Counted from the first letter of the stretch, positions 12,345 through 23,723 are shown. The stretch: 64,000 nucleotides of DNA from Mesostigma viride (GCA_009746045.1 RPFO01000380.1:854704-918703); one strand, 5' to 3'. Made by a program: numbers and translations. The notes: generated by a model not told the origin, from the letters alone.

Positions 12345-15300
12345 ATGGAGGCCGTTCCTGGCCAGCCAGCCGAGTCGTGGCCGGAGCCCGTTAGCCCCCC
12401 CAGTCTCCCTTCAGCTGCTGCAGGTTTGGAGGAGAGCATGCGCGCAGCTGCAGCAAAGGTGGCAGGGGCCCAACTCGTGATCACGCCCGAAATGGTTCTG
12501 TTTGAGGACGATTGGCTGATCGCGATAGACAAGCCTCTCGGAGTGTACTGTGACGACGTCCGCTTGGCGGTAGCGAGCTACCTCACGGCGCGTGCCCAAA
12601 CCGACGCGGGAGATAGGGCAGCTACAAACTGCGCCAATGCAAGTCTCATCACCGAAGTGGCGCCGTGTGCCGGCGAGCCGCTCGACGCGGCTCCCTCCCC
12701 ATCGGAAGGAGACCTGGCGGCAGGGTCTCAGACCTTCCCACCTGGCAAAGAGAAGAAAAAACGAAGCAAAAAGAAAGGTTGTCGGGGCGCGCCCGACGAT
12801 CTGGACGAGCCGGAGGCTGCCAGGGACCAGCACCTGCACATGGCGCATCGCCTGGACCGAGACACGAGCGGCGTGATGCTCCTGTCCAAACGGGCCGAGG
12901 GCAACTCGGCGCTTACCAGGGCGTTCTCCGGCCACGGCCAGGTGGAAAAGGTATACGTGGCCTTGTGCGCCCCACGAGACGCCACATCCATAAAGTTACA
13001 CTTAGACTGCGCCACATTCATGCCTCATGGCCAGGCTTCCCAGGCCGTAACCTGTCCAGCGCTGTCAAGATCGGCCTATGATGTGGATCCACCAACGGCC
13101 AATGGTTCGCCTGCAACCAGCTGCGAGGTCCTGCCCCAGTGGGAGCAATGGAACGTGAGGACAGGGCATGGCCGGGCACGGTCAGGTATGTGCAATACCT
13201 GGAACCGAAGTGGCATGGTGTTTGAGGTAGTTTGATCCTCTTGGATGCTTTTTTTCTCCTGTTGGAAAAGCCACCGCTTAGCGACCACCAGGACACACAT
13301 ACGGCATCATGCTGTGAAGCATGCATTGTAGTTTCATGTGCATTGATTTGAGGAGGATTTGACCCTCCTTGCCATGGCGCCCCCCTGAGTTTCTAAACAC
13401 TCTATTCTCTGATCCCATGCCTCCCGCACATGTACGCATGTACCTATGGTGCAGGCCTGTGGCGGATCTACCCTGCGGGCAGCGTTGGCATGAAGCTGCC
13501 AGGAAGGTCCGTGGTCAAGGCCATGGAGACGCGCCTGATGGTGCCACGTGCCATCGTCAACCATTTGCCGCACGCCAGCGCCGCCCTCAGACCATCCTCC
13601 AGCACCACACAAGAACAAGAGGTGCCAAACACTGCGAGTGGGTCACACCAACTGTCAGGGACAAGCACCACCAGCAACATGCACCAGGTGTCTGACAGAG
13701 CACCGAACGAAGCAACGAATGAAGTACCTGCTGAAATGCCCATCAACACGGTTAGTATTGTGAACGCCGGCCTGGCACCATGCCCACCTGGCGGCCAGGT
13801 GGCGTCCCGCCAATCATCCGCACTTCCCCCACAAGCGACCAATCCCACACAAGCCGCATCTGCCTCACGGGGTGCCGCGGAGCCATTCGATGCCTTCACG
13901 CACCTGCTCTCAACCGACGTCGGTTTCTGGGTACCAGCGGTGGGTGGGCGTGATGCTGCGGCCACCACCACCACCAGCAGCACCACCACCGGTGGACATG
14001 ACGAGGCGACCGCTGTAACCCCCCCCAGGCTTGATGGTAGTGCAGACGAATTAGGGCCAGCTCCCTGCAACAGCAACCCGCCGACACGGGGGACACCCCG
14101 TCCATCTGGCGTCATATCAGTAGCCCCCTCAGAGTCACGGTCAGCCCCTCAGGAGGGCTCAACAACCCGCGACTGTGGACTTCACGGGGGTTCGGATAAT
14201 GCCGACCCGCCAGCTGGCATGGATGCCGGTGTACTGGCTACGGGCACCGACGAAGCGGCAACGGGCACCAATGAAATGGCCGCGGATATCAATGTAATGG
14301 CTGCGGAGACCAGCCGGGCATGTCTAGTGCTGGCGTTCCCCGTCACGGGGCGCACCCACCAGATACGGCTGCACTGCGCGCATCTTGGGATGCCCCTTCT
14401 CGGGGACGTGCGCTACGGGGGTGCGCCGGCGTGCGCGTGGGAGTTGCCCGCATCTGTCACCGAGCAAGGTCGTCCAGGGGGTGCCGAGGGGGTGGCGGGG
14501 GGGGCGATGGATTCGGAGGGCCATCGCTCCTCAGGGGCGGGGCAGCGGCGGATGTCGGCGCATCTTCCATGGCACTTGCTGGTATGCCCCTGTTGGCAGG
14601 GATGGTGAGAGTTGGAAGTCTGCACGAAATGATTGTCTGGATGAAATCGTGTGTGGTCGCCCTCTGAGCACCTGTCACTTGTGTTTCGCCGTCCAAAACG
14701 CGTACTGGTTGCTAGAGTTATCATTCATCATCAAAATTGCTCTTATTTACAATTTTTGCACGTAGCGGGGGTTCTTAACTCGTTCACGTCGTGTTGGAGG
14801 CAATGAGGATGCAAGCAGCAGTGACGGTGCATCTAGGCTCAGGGTGTCTACCCTTCCTCCCATTTTCTCCGATCCGTGACTGTACGTCCACCGACGTGAT
14901 GCCCCTCTCCCCTCCCATGAGCACCCGACCGACCCGTGCACCACGCTTTCGTCCATCCCACTACCTTATGCATCTTGAGGTATGTACTGGGCTCGCCACG
15001 CCCACCGCACCATGGTTGCTGGGGGGGCATGCTGGTGTTTCTGCTGGTTATTTAACCTCCCTTTGGGCCTTTTGCTGGGTGTCGCTGATTCTGGCTTGCA
15101 TTCCCCCTGGCTGATTCCCTTCTAATCCACGCACTGCTGCTCTCTTTCTTGCTTTTTTGTTTCATTGTTTGCTTGCTTTTTGCTCTCATCCGACACCACC
15201 CTTTGGCCACCCAGCACGCGGCCTCGCTCAAAGTGCCCCACCCCCACACGGGCGAGCTGCTGCACCTCACGTCCCCCGTTGGTGCGTGGCTGAATCGCGT

Positions 15301-15406
15301 GCGCGAGGACCTCGCAGGGTCACCATGTCATCGACCGCATGGTGATGTCATCCACCCCCATGGTGATGCCATCAACTCCATGGTGATGTCATCGATCCCA
15401 TCGTGA
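12345..15406 (+). CDS. RluA-family RNA pseudouridine synthase (3 exons)
   Basis: Isomerises uridine to pseudouridine in RNA. Exons: 12345-13185, 13455-14581 and 15215 to a stop at 15404-15406, about 719 residues. Joins: CAG|GTATGTG to GGTGCAG|GC (phase 1), and CTG|GTATGCC to CCCAG|CAC (phase 0). Exon 1 has VLFEDDWLIAIDKPLGV and the catalytic motif HRLDRDTSGVMLLSKR, whose second Asp is the expected nucleophile. Across junction 1 the protein reads TGHGRARSGLWRIYPAG, as in plant RNA pseudouridine synthases. Exon 2 ends with VTGRTHQIRLHCAHLG and GDVRYGG; exon 3 gives HAASLKVPHPHTGE, the usual C-terminal block. The first ATG in frame is at 12345. Oddities: a roughly 250-residue Ser/Thr/Ala-rich insertion in exon 2 before the RTHQIRLH motif, and an exon 3 that runs into a small tandem repeat, so the true C-terminus may lie elsewhere. 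The target RNA and compartment are not evident. Confidence 0.88.
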
Positions 15407-15440
15407 TGCCATTCACCCCGTGGTGATGCCATCAGTCGCA
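15330..15440. repeat. Short minisatellite (about 24-bp units) at the end of the pseudouridine synthase gene
   Basis: About five imperfect units of the form TGGTGATGTCATCCACCCC and TGGTGATGCCATCAACTCC follow one another. The array overlaps the last codons of the predicted third exon, so the predicted tail of that protein is repeat-encoded and doubtful. Confidence 0.7.
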
Positions 15441-17580
15441 CCATGCTGACATCGTCCCCTGATCTCGGGAACCAGGACAGGTGGCAGGGTGAACAGATGG
15501 TGGCAGCGACGGGATTGGGGGTCAGCCCTGCTTCCTGGCTGACTGGCCTTGAAGGGACACTTTGGGTCCTGGCTGTCGGCATCTGCGGCTGGGTGGCAGA
15601 ACAACCACCTGTTCCATTCGCACGCGGGGAGGCGAGGAGTCTCATGCCATATGCTTCTGGGAAGGGGCACAGGTGAGCCTCTGCCTAGATGCGCTACCAA
15701 GTTTCCCAGCAATGTTACTAATCTGTCGGTACATGCACGGCGTGAGTGACTCCGGCGGTGAACGATGGATGGTTCACTGCGCACCAGCACCATCCGGCGT
15801 ATCCGAGGCTTGACAGCGCTTGAGCATGGTTTGAACATGGGTGTGAGGAGTGTGTGAGATGTGTTGCTGTAGGAGCAACCCAGTCCGGAGCTCCACAGGG
15901 AATTCGGTTGCTCCTTGGATTCGGTCTGCGTTGGCTGGCACGCCTGGCAGCCAGAAGTGCGCCGCACCCAAGTGCCCGTCGAGCATGCGAGGTTGGGATT
16001 GTTAGTTAGAGGCTTCCGTCAGTTGTGCAGTGCATGGGTTAGCATGACATCATTTCGGTGCCGTAGCCAGTAATGCGTACTTTCTGGGCATCTGACTGCA
16101 GGTCTAGATGACTACGTGTCATTCTCTCGTCGCTCTCTCGTCTTTCTCTCGTCGTTCTCTCGTCTTCGTTTATAAAATTGTTTAGACCTGTCTAGGACTA
16201 ATGAACATGCCTTCATAGAGGACTATCGGACAGGCCTTTCTTTCACATGCATGTCTCATAATGGCGATGGGACACATCAAGTACAGTAATAGCACATGTG
16301 AAACCGGGTCATCCGGTTCCTGGTTGCCACAGAATCTTTCTGCCCTAGTTGGCCATCAGCCACCTGCCTCGCTCGCTAGCATCACTTTCCTGTCACTAGC
16401 GGACAGGTCTACACACGGTCTTCTCCTTTTTTCCCAGCTTCTTGCATGTCCATACATTCCCTGCCTCGTCCACATGAGATCCAGCTTGCTTCCGTTCACA
16501 GCATTGGCGCGCAGCAGTTTTTAAGGTAGCTTGCTACAGGGGCATTAATTGCTAAAAAAATGCCTCTGTGCTAATGTCGGCGGCTGTCTGGCGGTGACGC
16601 AGGAGATGTTCCGTGTACAACAACGCTGTTGACGGTGGATGAGTGGGCGTGGATGCTTGGGGGGTTCCCCCACAGGCGCATGACAAATGCTTTTCTAGTG
16701 TCCCCCTAGTACTGGCATACTCCCCAAGTGGCGAGGTCGTTGTATAAGATTAGGTTTTCTTGTCTAACTAAATAGCGTTAAAATCTCTGACGTTGGCTAC
16801 GAGTCGCGGTCAACCCCATGAGTGTCATGCTGCCGCGCGCGTTTGCGGTGAGTCACTGTTTTCATAGTTCTGGGCAAACCGTGTGGCATGCACCATGCCA
16901 CCAACAGCACTATGGTGCATTTCCCTAGTAGTGCTGTTGGTGTGCCTAGCGTGGTGGCGATGGTGAAGTACTTGCACCCCAGGGTGGAGGCCATGGGTCC
17001 CTTTGAGACTGACATAGGCAGCATGATCCTGACCGTATGTCAGATTGGCACCTATGTTTATAATGCATATGTTGTCTCATTGATATAGTAGTATAGGAAT
17101 ATTAGGTCTTATGTAATATTCAAACAACAGTTTTATTTGTCTCATGCACTAATGCCATGCATGACGACCTTGCCGGGCAATGAAAGCTAGAGTAAAGCGA
17201 GACAACTGGTCACGTTGTGGACCTCGGGCTACATCCTCGGCAGTCGGTATACTGACCAGTGCAAACTGCCAGGTACACCATGCACAGCCGTGGAAACTTT
17301 CCCATTGGCCAGCGAGCTCCCAACTGCAGCATTCACTGTGCTGGCCATCAGGTCTTCCAATGGTGCTCATCTCCTCTGAAAATCCAGGGGAATGAGATCC
17401 CAAGCAGCGCACTTCATGACCACATGGTGGTGCGCACCAGGTGGCTTGTAGATCGGTCAGAAGTCCCCAACTCTGATCCATGCAGGACGTCCTATGTACA
17501 ACTAGTTGTCCCACATAAAATTAACTCAAGAAGGTTCCAGCCGTGTTCAGCCCGTCTCACGTTTCGAGACTGAACAAGTC
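15441..17580. other. Intergenic region without recognised gene
   Basis: Over 2 kb between the pseudouridine synthase gene and the retroelement cluster. Reading frames of 60-185 codons occur on both strands (for example the minus frame 15413-15967), but they overlap each other and show no domain, motif or transit peptide I recognise. The sequence is less GC-biased than the genes. I see no structured RNA and no long repeat. Confidence 0.45.
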
Positions 17581-17679
17581 TCGAGTGGACACGTGTGTAG
17601 TACTCCTACACACACAGATCTCGAATGATTTATCTAGTACCAAATCCGACAACCTTGAGGGGGTCACTCCGGCCCGCCA

Positions 17680-18906
17680 CTTTTTGGTTATGCTGCTCGA
17701 CGCCAATGCCACGCTCCCCGTGGGCACTGCTGGCAGTCGCTTTGCGCCTGCTGACACGGAAGCTAACGCCAACACTCCCCTTTTCTCTGCCTTTTTGCGG
17801 GATAGCGGGATGGTTGCTGTCAACTGCCAATTCCAACGTCCCTCACAGGACTTGGTCACTTTTCGTGGCCCTAACGGCCGTCATGCCTGTCTGGACTACG
17901 TGGTGGTACGGCAGCCCAGGTGCACCTCGGTTCTGGACGCCCGAGTGTTTGACACGCCCACGGTGTGCTCTGACCACCGGTTGGTGCGCGCGACCCTTCG
18001 GCTCCGGTTCCACGTCCCCGCGCGCCGCGCCGCACTGGTCCGCCCTGACTGGTCTGCTCTACGTCCGGTCAAGGGAGATCCTGAGGACTGGACGGACGCC
18101 AAGCACGAGCGGAACCGGTGCCGCCAGGAGTACCTGTCGGCCCTGGACGCCCGGGCGGACGTCGACGAGCTGGACAAGGGTGCCCCCAACGCAGCCATTT
18201 TTGCGGGCTTTGCGGCCCGTGCCCCGTTGCTGGCGGCCCGGCACCTGCCGGTCATGCCCCGCCGCCGCCCCGGCCTGCTCTACCGCCAGGACCCCAAGGT
18301 CTTGGCCGCCCGGCACCGCCTCAAGCGCAACCGGGACCCGCTGCAGAAACCAGTGCTCAAGGCCGCCCTCGTGGAGGCCTACGAGCACGCTCAGGACGCG
18401 GAGGCGGCCCAGTGCATCGCGGATGCCAAGGCCTGCCAGGCTCGCAACCAGGGCAAGGACATGTGGTACCACCTCGACCGGCTCGGCGGCCGGCGGCAGC
18501 GCACCCCGGTGGAGCACACGGGGGACGGCACGGCGCCGGTCAGCCTTGACCGCTGGTTGGCCCACAATGTTTCCTTGACCGGTGGGGCTCGCGCCCCCCC
18601 CCGCCGCTTCACCCCGAGACGGCCGCCCGCCTCGGGGTCGCCGGACCCCCGCCGCCGCCAGCGCCCCCCTCCTCGGCCGCGGACTACCAAGTCCCCGCCT
18701 TGCAGGAGGGCTGCCTTGCCACTGACGACGTCGTCCCCCCCTTCACTTTGAAGGAATTGGACGGCGCCCTTGCTCGCCTGCGGTACGATGCGGCGGTCGG
18801 TGCCGACCACCTTTCTGCTGAGCTGCTGAAGACCCCTGATCTGGCGGTTAAGGATCTTCTGCTGGCGTTCTGCAACCGTGTCCTGCTTTCTGACGAGTGT
18901 AGTTAG
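17680..18906 (+). pseudogene. Broken LINE ORF2 (endonuclease / reverse transcriptase)
   Basis: The first frame (part of 17543-18751) shows endonuclease-like features: a LLDANATLP segment resembling the GDFNA motif, NGRHACLDYVVV, and VCSDHRLVRATL, the SDHxxv motif of EEP nucleases. After about 18592 the real frame shifts at a C10 run and continues in the frame of 18700-18906. That frame contains PPFTLKELDGALARLRYDAA followed by VGADHLSAELLKTP, the typical opening of a LINE reverse transcriptase. It stops after FCNRVLLSDECS, before the catalytic FADD region, so no active enzyme is encoded. Confidence 0.8.
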
Positions 18907-18993
18907 GATTTTCCTAGATAGCTTAGAGTTAGGATAGTTCGATCACGCGGCTTCCTCCACCCCATCCATCATGAAATATGTGCTACATGACCG

Positions 18994-19009
18994 GCCTCCC
19001 CACGGAGGC
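18994..19009 (+). other. Retroelement 3'-terminal hairpin, LINE version
   Basis: GCCTCC-CCAC-GGAGGC forms a perfect 6-bp stem with a 4-base loop. It is preceded by TATGTGCTACATGACC and followed by ATGTTATAATTTAATT repeats. The same module, with a different but still paired stem, closes the ORF1-only elements at 22157, 32954, 34527 and 34711. This is the position at which LINE reverse transcriptases of the stringent type recognise their own RNA; a role here is inferred. Confidence 0.6.
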
Positions 19010-19268
19010 ATGTTATAATTTAATTTAATTTAATTTAATTTTTTTTTAATCCGACAGGCTTGCATCACTCCCCGGAAAGGAGAACTTTTGCGGATGACTG
19101 TAGGTGTCAGTTGGCGATGCCTTATTAGGATCCGGAGGCGTCCGTCCTATAGTCAGCAAAAGTGGTGCGAGAGGTCCCCAGTTCGATTCCGGCCTGGATT
19201 CATTTGCAGATCGCGTTTTCCGCGGACCGGCACTGAACGCAAATGGTTTTCACCTTTGCGGCGTGCCA

Positions 19269-20632
19269 CCAGGTTGTGAAATACGTCGGTACGTCAAATA
19301 CGCCGGCCTCCAAAATACGGGTATATACGTAGACCCCGGCAGAATACGTCGGCTTGAATACGGCAAAATACGACAGTGTGCAATTCGGCCTTTAGAGCAT
19401 GGTTATGAATGGGCCTTTTGGGTTTGAGGCTTTAGGGTATAGTTATGCAATATGGTTACCACTCATGGCAAGGTGCAGTCAAGTCAGAACACTGACAACC
19501 ATTACCATGCATGAATGAGACAACGAGCTATCAAATCTGATCATCCTATATCAAAATGGGTCATGAATGAATAACTAATTGCCTTGTCTTTTGCTTCTGA
19601 AGAAGTTTGCCTGCCAGCAGCCACCGACTGGGAGCAGTGATCAGCCCTTTGTACTGACTCAGGCCGGAAATCATCGCCTTGAAAGAGCGGCTCTGAGCCG
19701 CGTAAAAGGAAATTGCGTTCTCAACAAAGAAGTTGGCCACCAGGAGCTGGCACTCCTCTTCGTTTGTGGGGTTCACAAACCTCGTGATTGTCTGCTGGCG
19801 AGGATCACCTGCAATGGCCGACCCCGAAGCAAGGCCCTGGCCGCTCTCCGCCACTGCCCTGAAGCTCAGGTGCCGCTGCTTCTTCGCCTTCAGCCCGGCC
19901 TTCTTGCCCACAACTCCTGGAATTCTAGCTTCCGTTTCTGCCCAATCTTTGCGTCAGGGCAGGCGTCTATGCCCTGCCCTGCGATGCTCGCAAAATGTGA
20001 GCGCATCCTGGTCGCACTGATCTGCTTGCCATCGCCACTGGTAAAATTGTGGCCGCAAAATGAGCAGCTAAACTTGACCTGCGAAACCGTATTCCCCAGA
20101 GCATCCTTCACCGTGACAGTATTTTTTTCTACAAATTTATGCTCCGGCAATTTGTGTGGCATGGCTGCAAAAACACGTTTGACAACTAGCACAAAATCCG
20201 ATGGCACACCGCCATGCAATATTCATCATACAGGCTATATTACGTGCCACACGTTCCCAACACAGCTGGCAATTTCTTCGTGTATGGAAATTTCAGTTAT
20301 AAGCTTGCCAACTGCCAAGTCATTATGTCAGTCAGTCAGTAAGGTTATTCTTGCACAAGTCATTATGAACTGGAGTGACTGGACTCAGGACTGACGAAAA
20401 GCCTAGTTCGTAGTAATAGAGCCAAGTTTGCATAGTAGAAGATCTTGGGGGAGGTAGGCGCCGCGCCACGTTCCGGCTGGCCTCGCGCCAAGCATTGCCC
20501 CGGCTCGAACCTCGAAAATTGCCCAAGTCCAAATCACGTATTCGGGACCAAATACGCGTATAATACGTCGGGGCCCAAAAAACGCGTATTGCCGTATTTA
20601 TTTTGACAATACGCACGTATTTCACAACCTGG
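19269..20632 (-). mobile_element. Non-autonomous hAT DNA transposon, 1,364 bp, with 8-bp target-site duplication
   Basis: The terminal inverted repeats are identical over 17 bp: CCAGGTTGTGAAATACG at 19269-19285 and its complement at 20616-20632. They are followed inwards by similar AATACG-rich subterminal sequence at both ends. The flanks carry the perfect 8-bp duplication GCGTGCCA (19261-19268 and 20633-20640), the size typical of hAT transposons. Inside, on the minus strand, is the N-terminal part of a hAT-type transposase (BED zinc finger, then the start of the main domain). The catalytic RNase-H-like part is missing, so movement would need another copy's enzyme. It sits inside the tRNA-like repeat. 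Confidence 0.92.
19561..20219 (-). pseudogene. hAT transposase N-terminal remnant (BED-type zinc finger)
   Basis: Two overlapping minus-strand frames (20219-19890 and 19911-19561) give one protein with a frame change around 19890-19911. The first has CSFCGHNFTSGDGKQIS, then RMRSHFASIAGQGIDAC, the Cys2-His-Cys spacing of BED-like fingers in plant and algal hAT transposases. The second has VNPTNEEECQLLVANFF, FVENAISFYAAQSRSF and LITAPSRWLLAGKLL, matching the usual start of the transposase body. It ends soon after, so it is truncated as well as frame-shifted. Confidence 0.8.
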
Positions 20633-20640
20633 GCGTGCCA

Positions 20641-21160
20641 AATCAGAATAAAATTAACAGCCACACAGCTTCTGAGGTCTTTGCACACTCCTCGATCAGA
20701 TAATTTCTAGTCCTCACACGACGCTGGACCAGGCCATGCATGCGTCCCTGGAGGAATATAATTGCTTCACTCTACCCGCCAGCTAGGAAGTAAGTTAAGT
20801 GAGACAGCAGAAGTGAGTATAAGTAGTATATGAGTGGTAGTCTTCTTGATAAGTATACGCACGTTTCCATCTCCATATATTATATATTATATTCATATTC
20901 ATGTCATCCTGAACGACTTGAACACGCGGAAAAGATTTAACGGCAGGCTCGAGCTACCATGGTCCCGATTCTCCCGATTTCTGGCCTGCGATAGCCTTGG
21001 ATCTCCTTGTTTACAAACCCTAAACAGCCAGGGCGGCATATCCTGACCTGGCCTGGCCCCAAAGACATTCCTAGAAAGATTGGTAAACCTGCCATGAACT
21101 ATTCTGATTTATTATATACACAGCGAATTGTAGATAGCTTAGACAGGTAGGATTGCGTGT
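20641..21160. repeat. Dispersed repeat segment and small LINE fragment
   Basis: The piece at about 20665-20755 (AGTCCTCACACGACGCTGGA to TGCGTCCCTGGAGGAATA) is related to 25795-25895, also downstream of a LINE tail. The piece at about 21020-21110 (AGGGCGGCATATCCTGACCT to GGTAAACCTGCCATGAAC) is related to 25075-25150 within LINE fragment 2. Both point to further debris of the same LINE family. No intact ORF. Confidence 0.55.
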
Positions 21161-21449
21161 ACCCATGCATCCACCCATCCACCCATCCATCCATCTATCC
21201 GTCCGTCCGTCCGTCCGTCCGTCCGTCCGTCCGTCCGTCGATCCGTCCGTCCATCCATCCATCCATCCATCCATCCATCCATCCATCCATCCATCCATCC
21301 ATCCATCCATCCATCCATCCATCCATCCATCCATCCATCCATCCATCCATCCATCCATCCATCCATCCATCCATCCATCCATCCATCCATCCATCCATCC
21401 ATCCATCCATCCATCCATCCACCCATCCACCCATCCATCCATCCATCGA
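21161..21449. repeat. (CATC)n tetranucleotide array with a (CGTC)n block
   Basis: About 290 bp of CATC units, with a run of CGTC variants at about 21200-21251 near the left end. Because the unit is 4 bp and contains no stop in most registers, it produces long artificial frames (PSIHPSIH on one strand, MDGWMDGW on the other). These are not genes. Confidence 0.95.
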
Positions 21450-21582
21450 TCACGCTGCTCATGTCCGCAAGAGCCACGAGCCACGAGGTAGCTAGCCATG
21501 GCTGACGGCGGAGCTCATAACGTTCACGTTTTGGCACCAAATTCGGCCGTGAATATAATAACAATCGCTTCGTCTTTCAAAT

Positions 21583-22175
21583 CTGACCCACACGCTGATC
21601 TACCGCCCAGCAACAACGGCGACGCGAGCTATGGCCGACCTACCTCCAGTTACGCAAAGCGCAGCTGGGGGAAACCGGTATACTGGAGGGGGGACGTCAT
21701 CCACGTCGACCACGTACAAGCCTTGGCAGGCACCCCGGCCCAATCTAGGGAATATAGCAGTAGTGTAGATTAGTAAGGCCGCTTAGCCTACCACGCGGCC
21801 CGGTCCAGCGCATGTGCGCGCCCATAATGGCCATGGATGATGCATTTAAGAATTTAGCCAAGCCATGCCTATAATGGAACCCCCATGGATGTTGCATTAA
21901 GAATTTAGCCATGCTATGCCTATGCAGAGAGATGCTCTCTGTCGAGAAGCCATGCCCTAGCTCTTGTATAGCCACGATGATCTTCCCCCACATGACATGC
22001 TCCCCCGTAGCTGGGCATAGCGTGATAGATCATGAGGGTGCAGGTGCCCTGGTGCACCTAGAGCAAGGGTAGCTTACATTCCCACCCTTGCATGAAGTAG
22101 CCTAGTAGAATGCATTCAAAGCCATATGCCCCTTCTCAGGGATATGTGCTACATTTACTCCCAACGGAGTGATGG
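21583..22175 (+). mobile_element. ORF1-only retroelement, copy B (5'-truncated, decayed)
   Basis: Matches the better copy at 33.0-34.57 kb from the last third of ORF1 onward. The shared sequence AACAACGGCGACG-GAGCTATGGCCGACCTACCTCC lies near 21616-21650, and the 3' UTR carries the landmarks CCATGCCCTAGCT, GGTGCACCTAGAGCAAGGGT and GATATGTGCTACAT. It ends with the hairpin ACTCC-CAAC-GGAGT at 22157-22170. The reading frame is interrupted. It meets copy C tail to tail at about 22175. Confidence 0.75.
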
Positions 22176-23700
22176 CCAGCTATGGCATGGCATCTCAGCA
22201 GAGAGCAACTCTCGATCTGCATGGGCAAAGCATGCATGACTAAGTAAAAAATGCTATATGCATCATCTGGTGTGGAGCCCATCATAGGCAGACACCTGTG
22301 CATGGCTAAATAATGCTAATTTATCATCCAGTGGTGTGGCCGGGGCCCATCATAGGCATACATGTACATGGCTACTAAGCTAGCCTTATACTGTAGATAC
22401 ACTGCTACTGCTATAGTACGTCCCTAGCCGGCTGGGGTAATTGCTGAGGGTGCGCGGGCACTGCGGGGGGGCGGTCGCTTGCCAGGGATTGTGGCCGCGA
22501 CGTAGATGGCCGCCCCCTTCCAGTTAACCGGCTTCCCTGCCTGGCTGTCTGCCGCAGCTGGCCGGAGGTAGGTCGGCCATTAAGCTCCCATCGCCGTTGT
22601 TAAGCTGCGCCATTGAAGGTCAAGTCGTCGTCCAGAGCCGGTGTAGTGAGTCCTCTCGAGCCGCTTGCGAGGAACGAAATCTTGTCCGCCGGGCTCTCAA
22701 AGATGACTGACTGAGCAGCAGCGGAGGCGCCGGGGTCCCGCCTTACTACCCCGGCCGCGAGCGGGGAAGGCGGTGGGCCTCCAGCTTGATCTCACCAATG
22801 AGGCCCGGCATGCGGCCAATTAAGGATTTCTCTCTCACTCAAACGCCTGGGCAAGCCTCACGTAGTCGGGAGTTCTCACCTTCCACTGTAAGGTCGAAGC
22901 TCTTGACGGTGACGTTAAGGCTGCGCTTCTTGTCAAGCTCGGCCTCCTCGCGGAGGTCGAGCTGTTTGTTGCTTATAAGCTGTGCCGCGATTGTGGAGGC
23001 GGTGGAGGTGGTAGTGGTGCTTCAGCATGTCTGCTGAGGTGCATGTGACCACACCAGTGGGGAGGAGCATCGCCGGCTGGGCCATGCAGCGGGGGCTGGC
23101 CTAGGCATGGCGGCAATGTCCTAATCACCACCTGGGCGGTGAGGCCTGCGGTGTTTTGCAGGCTGCCACTGGATGGCGATGGCGTTGTCTTGGAGGCGCT
23201 TGTCGATGTCACGGAGCTGGGCAGTGATGACATCGGTGGTGCATGGAGCTAGGTGGTGGGGGTGGTGGCGGTGTGCACGTATGTACATGGATCGAGCTAG
23301 GTGGATCGAGGCGAGGAGAGTACGTACATGGAGGACCGTGGCGGTGGAGATGGTGGAGAGGTGCATGGGGAGCTTGGTAGCCAGCGTGCTGCCCGGCCAT
23401 GGCTGCCACATCTGCAGCGAGGGGGGCCACGTGCTGCTCGAGGGCCGAGGTCCTTATTAAGGAGTGAGCGGATGGAGGATTCGGTCAAGGTCCAGTGGTA
23501 AGGGGCTTGGGGGGGCAGAGCTCCTCGAGGAAGCGTCCAAGAAGGGAGATCGAAGAGGGCGCCGGTATTGATTGCTGAAGGTGGAGGCGGACGGTGCTGT
23601 GGAGGTTCTCTGAGCTGCCGAACGGTATTGAAAGAAGGCATTGCGGAGGCGGCCAGCTAGGCTGCATGGTGGTGGAGCTGCGTGCACAGTTCAATTGATC
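22176..23700 (-). mobile_element. ORF1-only retroelement, copy C (inverted, frame-broken)
   Basis: Reads on the minus strand. It keeps DVITAQLRDIDKRLQDNAIA (about 23210-23150), the equivalent of ITAQLRDIDQRLKDNAIAIE in copy A, then LQNTAGLTAQ, the AELDKKRSLNV-like region near 22930 and the LWPTYLQLRQ-like C-terminal region near 22590-22530. All are scattered over different frames, so no protein is made. The 3' UTR follows to about 22176 without an RT gene; the terminal hairpin is lost. It is oriented tail to tail with copy B. Confidence 0.72.
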
Positions 23701-23723
23701 AGCGATCCAAAAAACACTACTCG

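Larger units (their letters stand above)
17585..19050 (+). mobile_element. LINE-type retrotransposon fragment 1 (endonuclease, start of RT, 3' tail)
   Basis: A decayed non-LTR element. It begins with part of an APE-type endonuclease domain, runs through a linker to the first part of a reverse transcriptase, then jumps to a 3' UTR that ends in a hairpin (18994-19009) and a TTTAA-type simple tail (about 19012-19047). Most of the RT is deleted. A segment at its 5' side (about 17595-17650, GTAGTACTCCTACACAC to TAGTACCAAATCCGA) recurs inverted at 32530-32590. Its coding remnant and 3' UTR match the second fragment at 24.35-25.5 kb, so both belong to one family. Confidence 0.8.
19059..20660 (+). 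repeat. tRNA-like (SINE-like) repeat copy 1, split by a hAT element
   Basis: The left part is 19059-19268 and the right part resumes at 20633/20641. It has a Pol III B-box-like GTTCGATTCC at 19181-19190 and a weaker A-box-like TAGGTGTCAGTTGG at 19101-19114. A stem pairs GACTGTAGG (19096-19104) with CCTATAGTC (19146-19154) with one mismatch. The inverted second copy at about 32523-32283 restores perfect pairing (CCTACAGTC) and lacks the hAT insertion. It is not a normal tRNA gene: the A-to-B distance is long and no acceptor stem is evident. Whether it is an independent SINE or part of a larger composite repeat is open. Confidence 0.65.

Noticed and set aside
19096-19200. Functional tRNA gene
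   Set aside because: It has a B-box-like element and one stem, but no complete cloverleaf or acceptor stem, and it exists as a repeat with a second copy at 32.4 kb.
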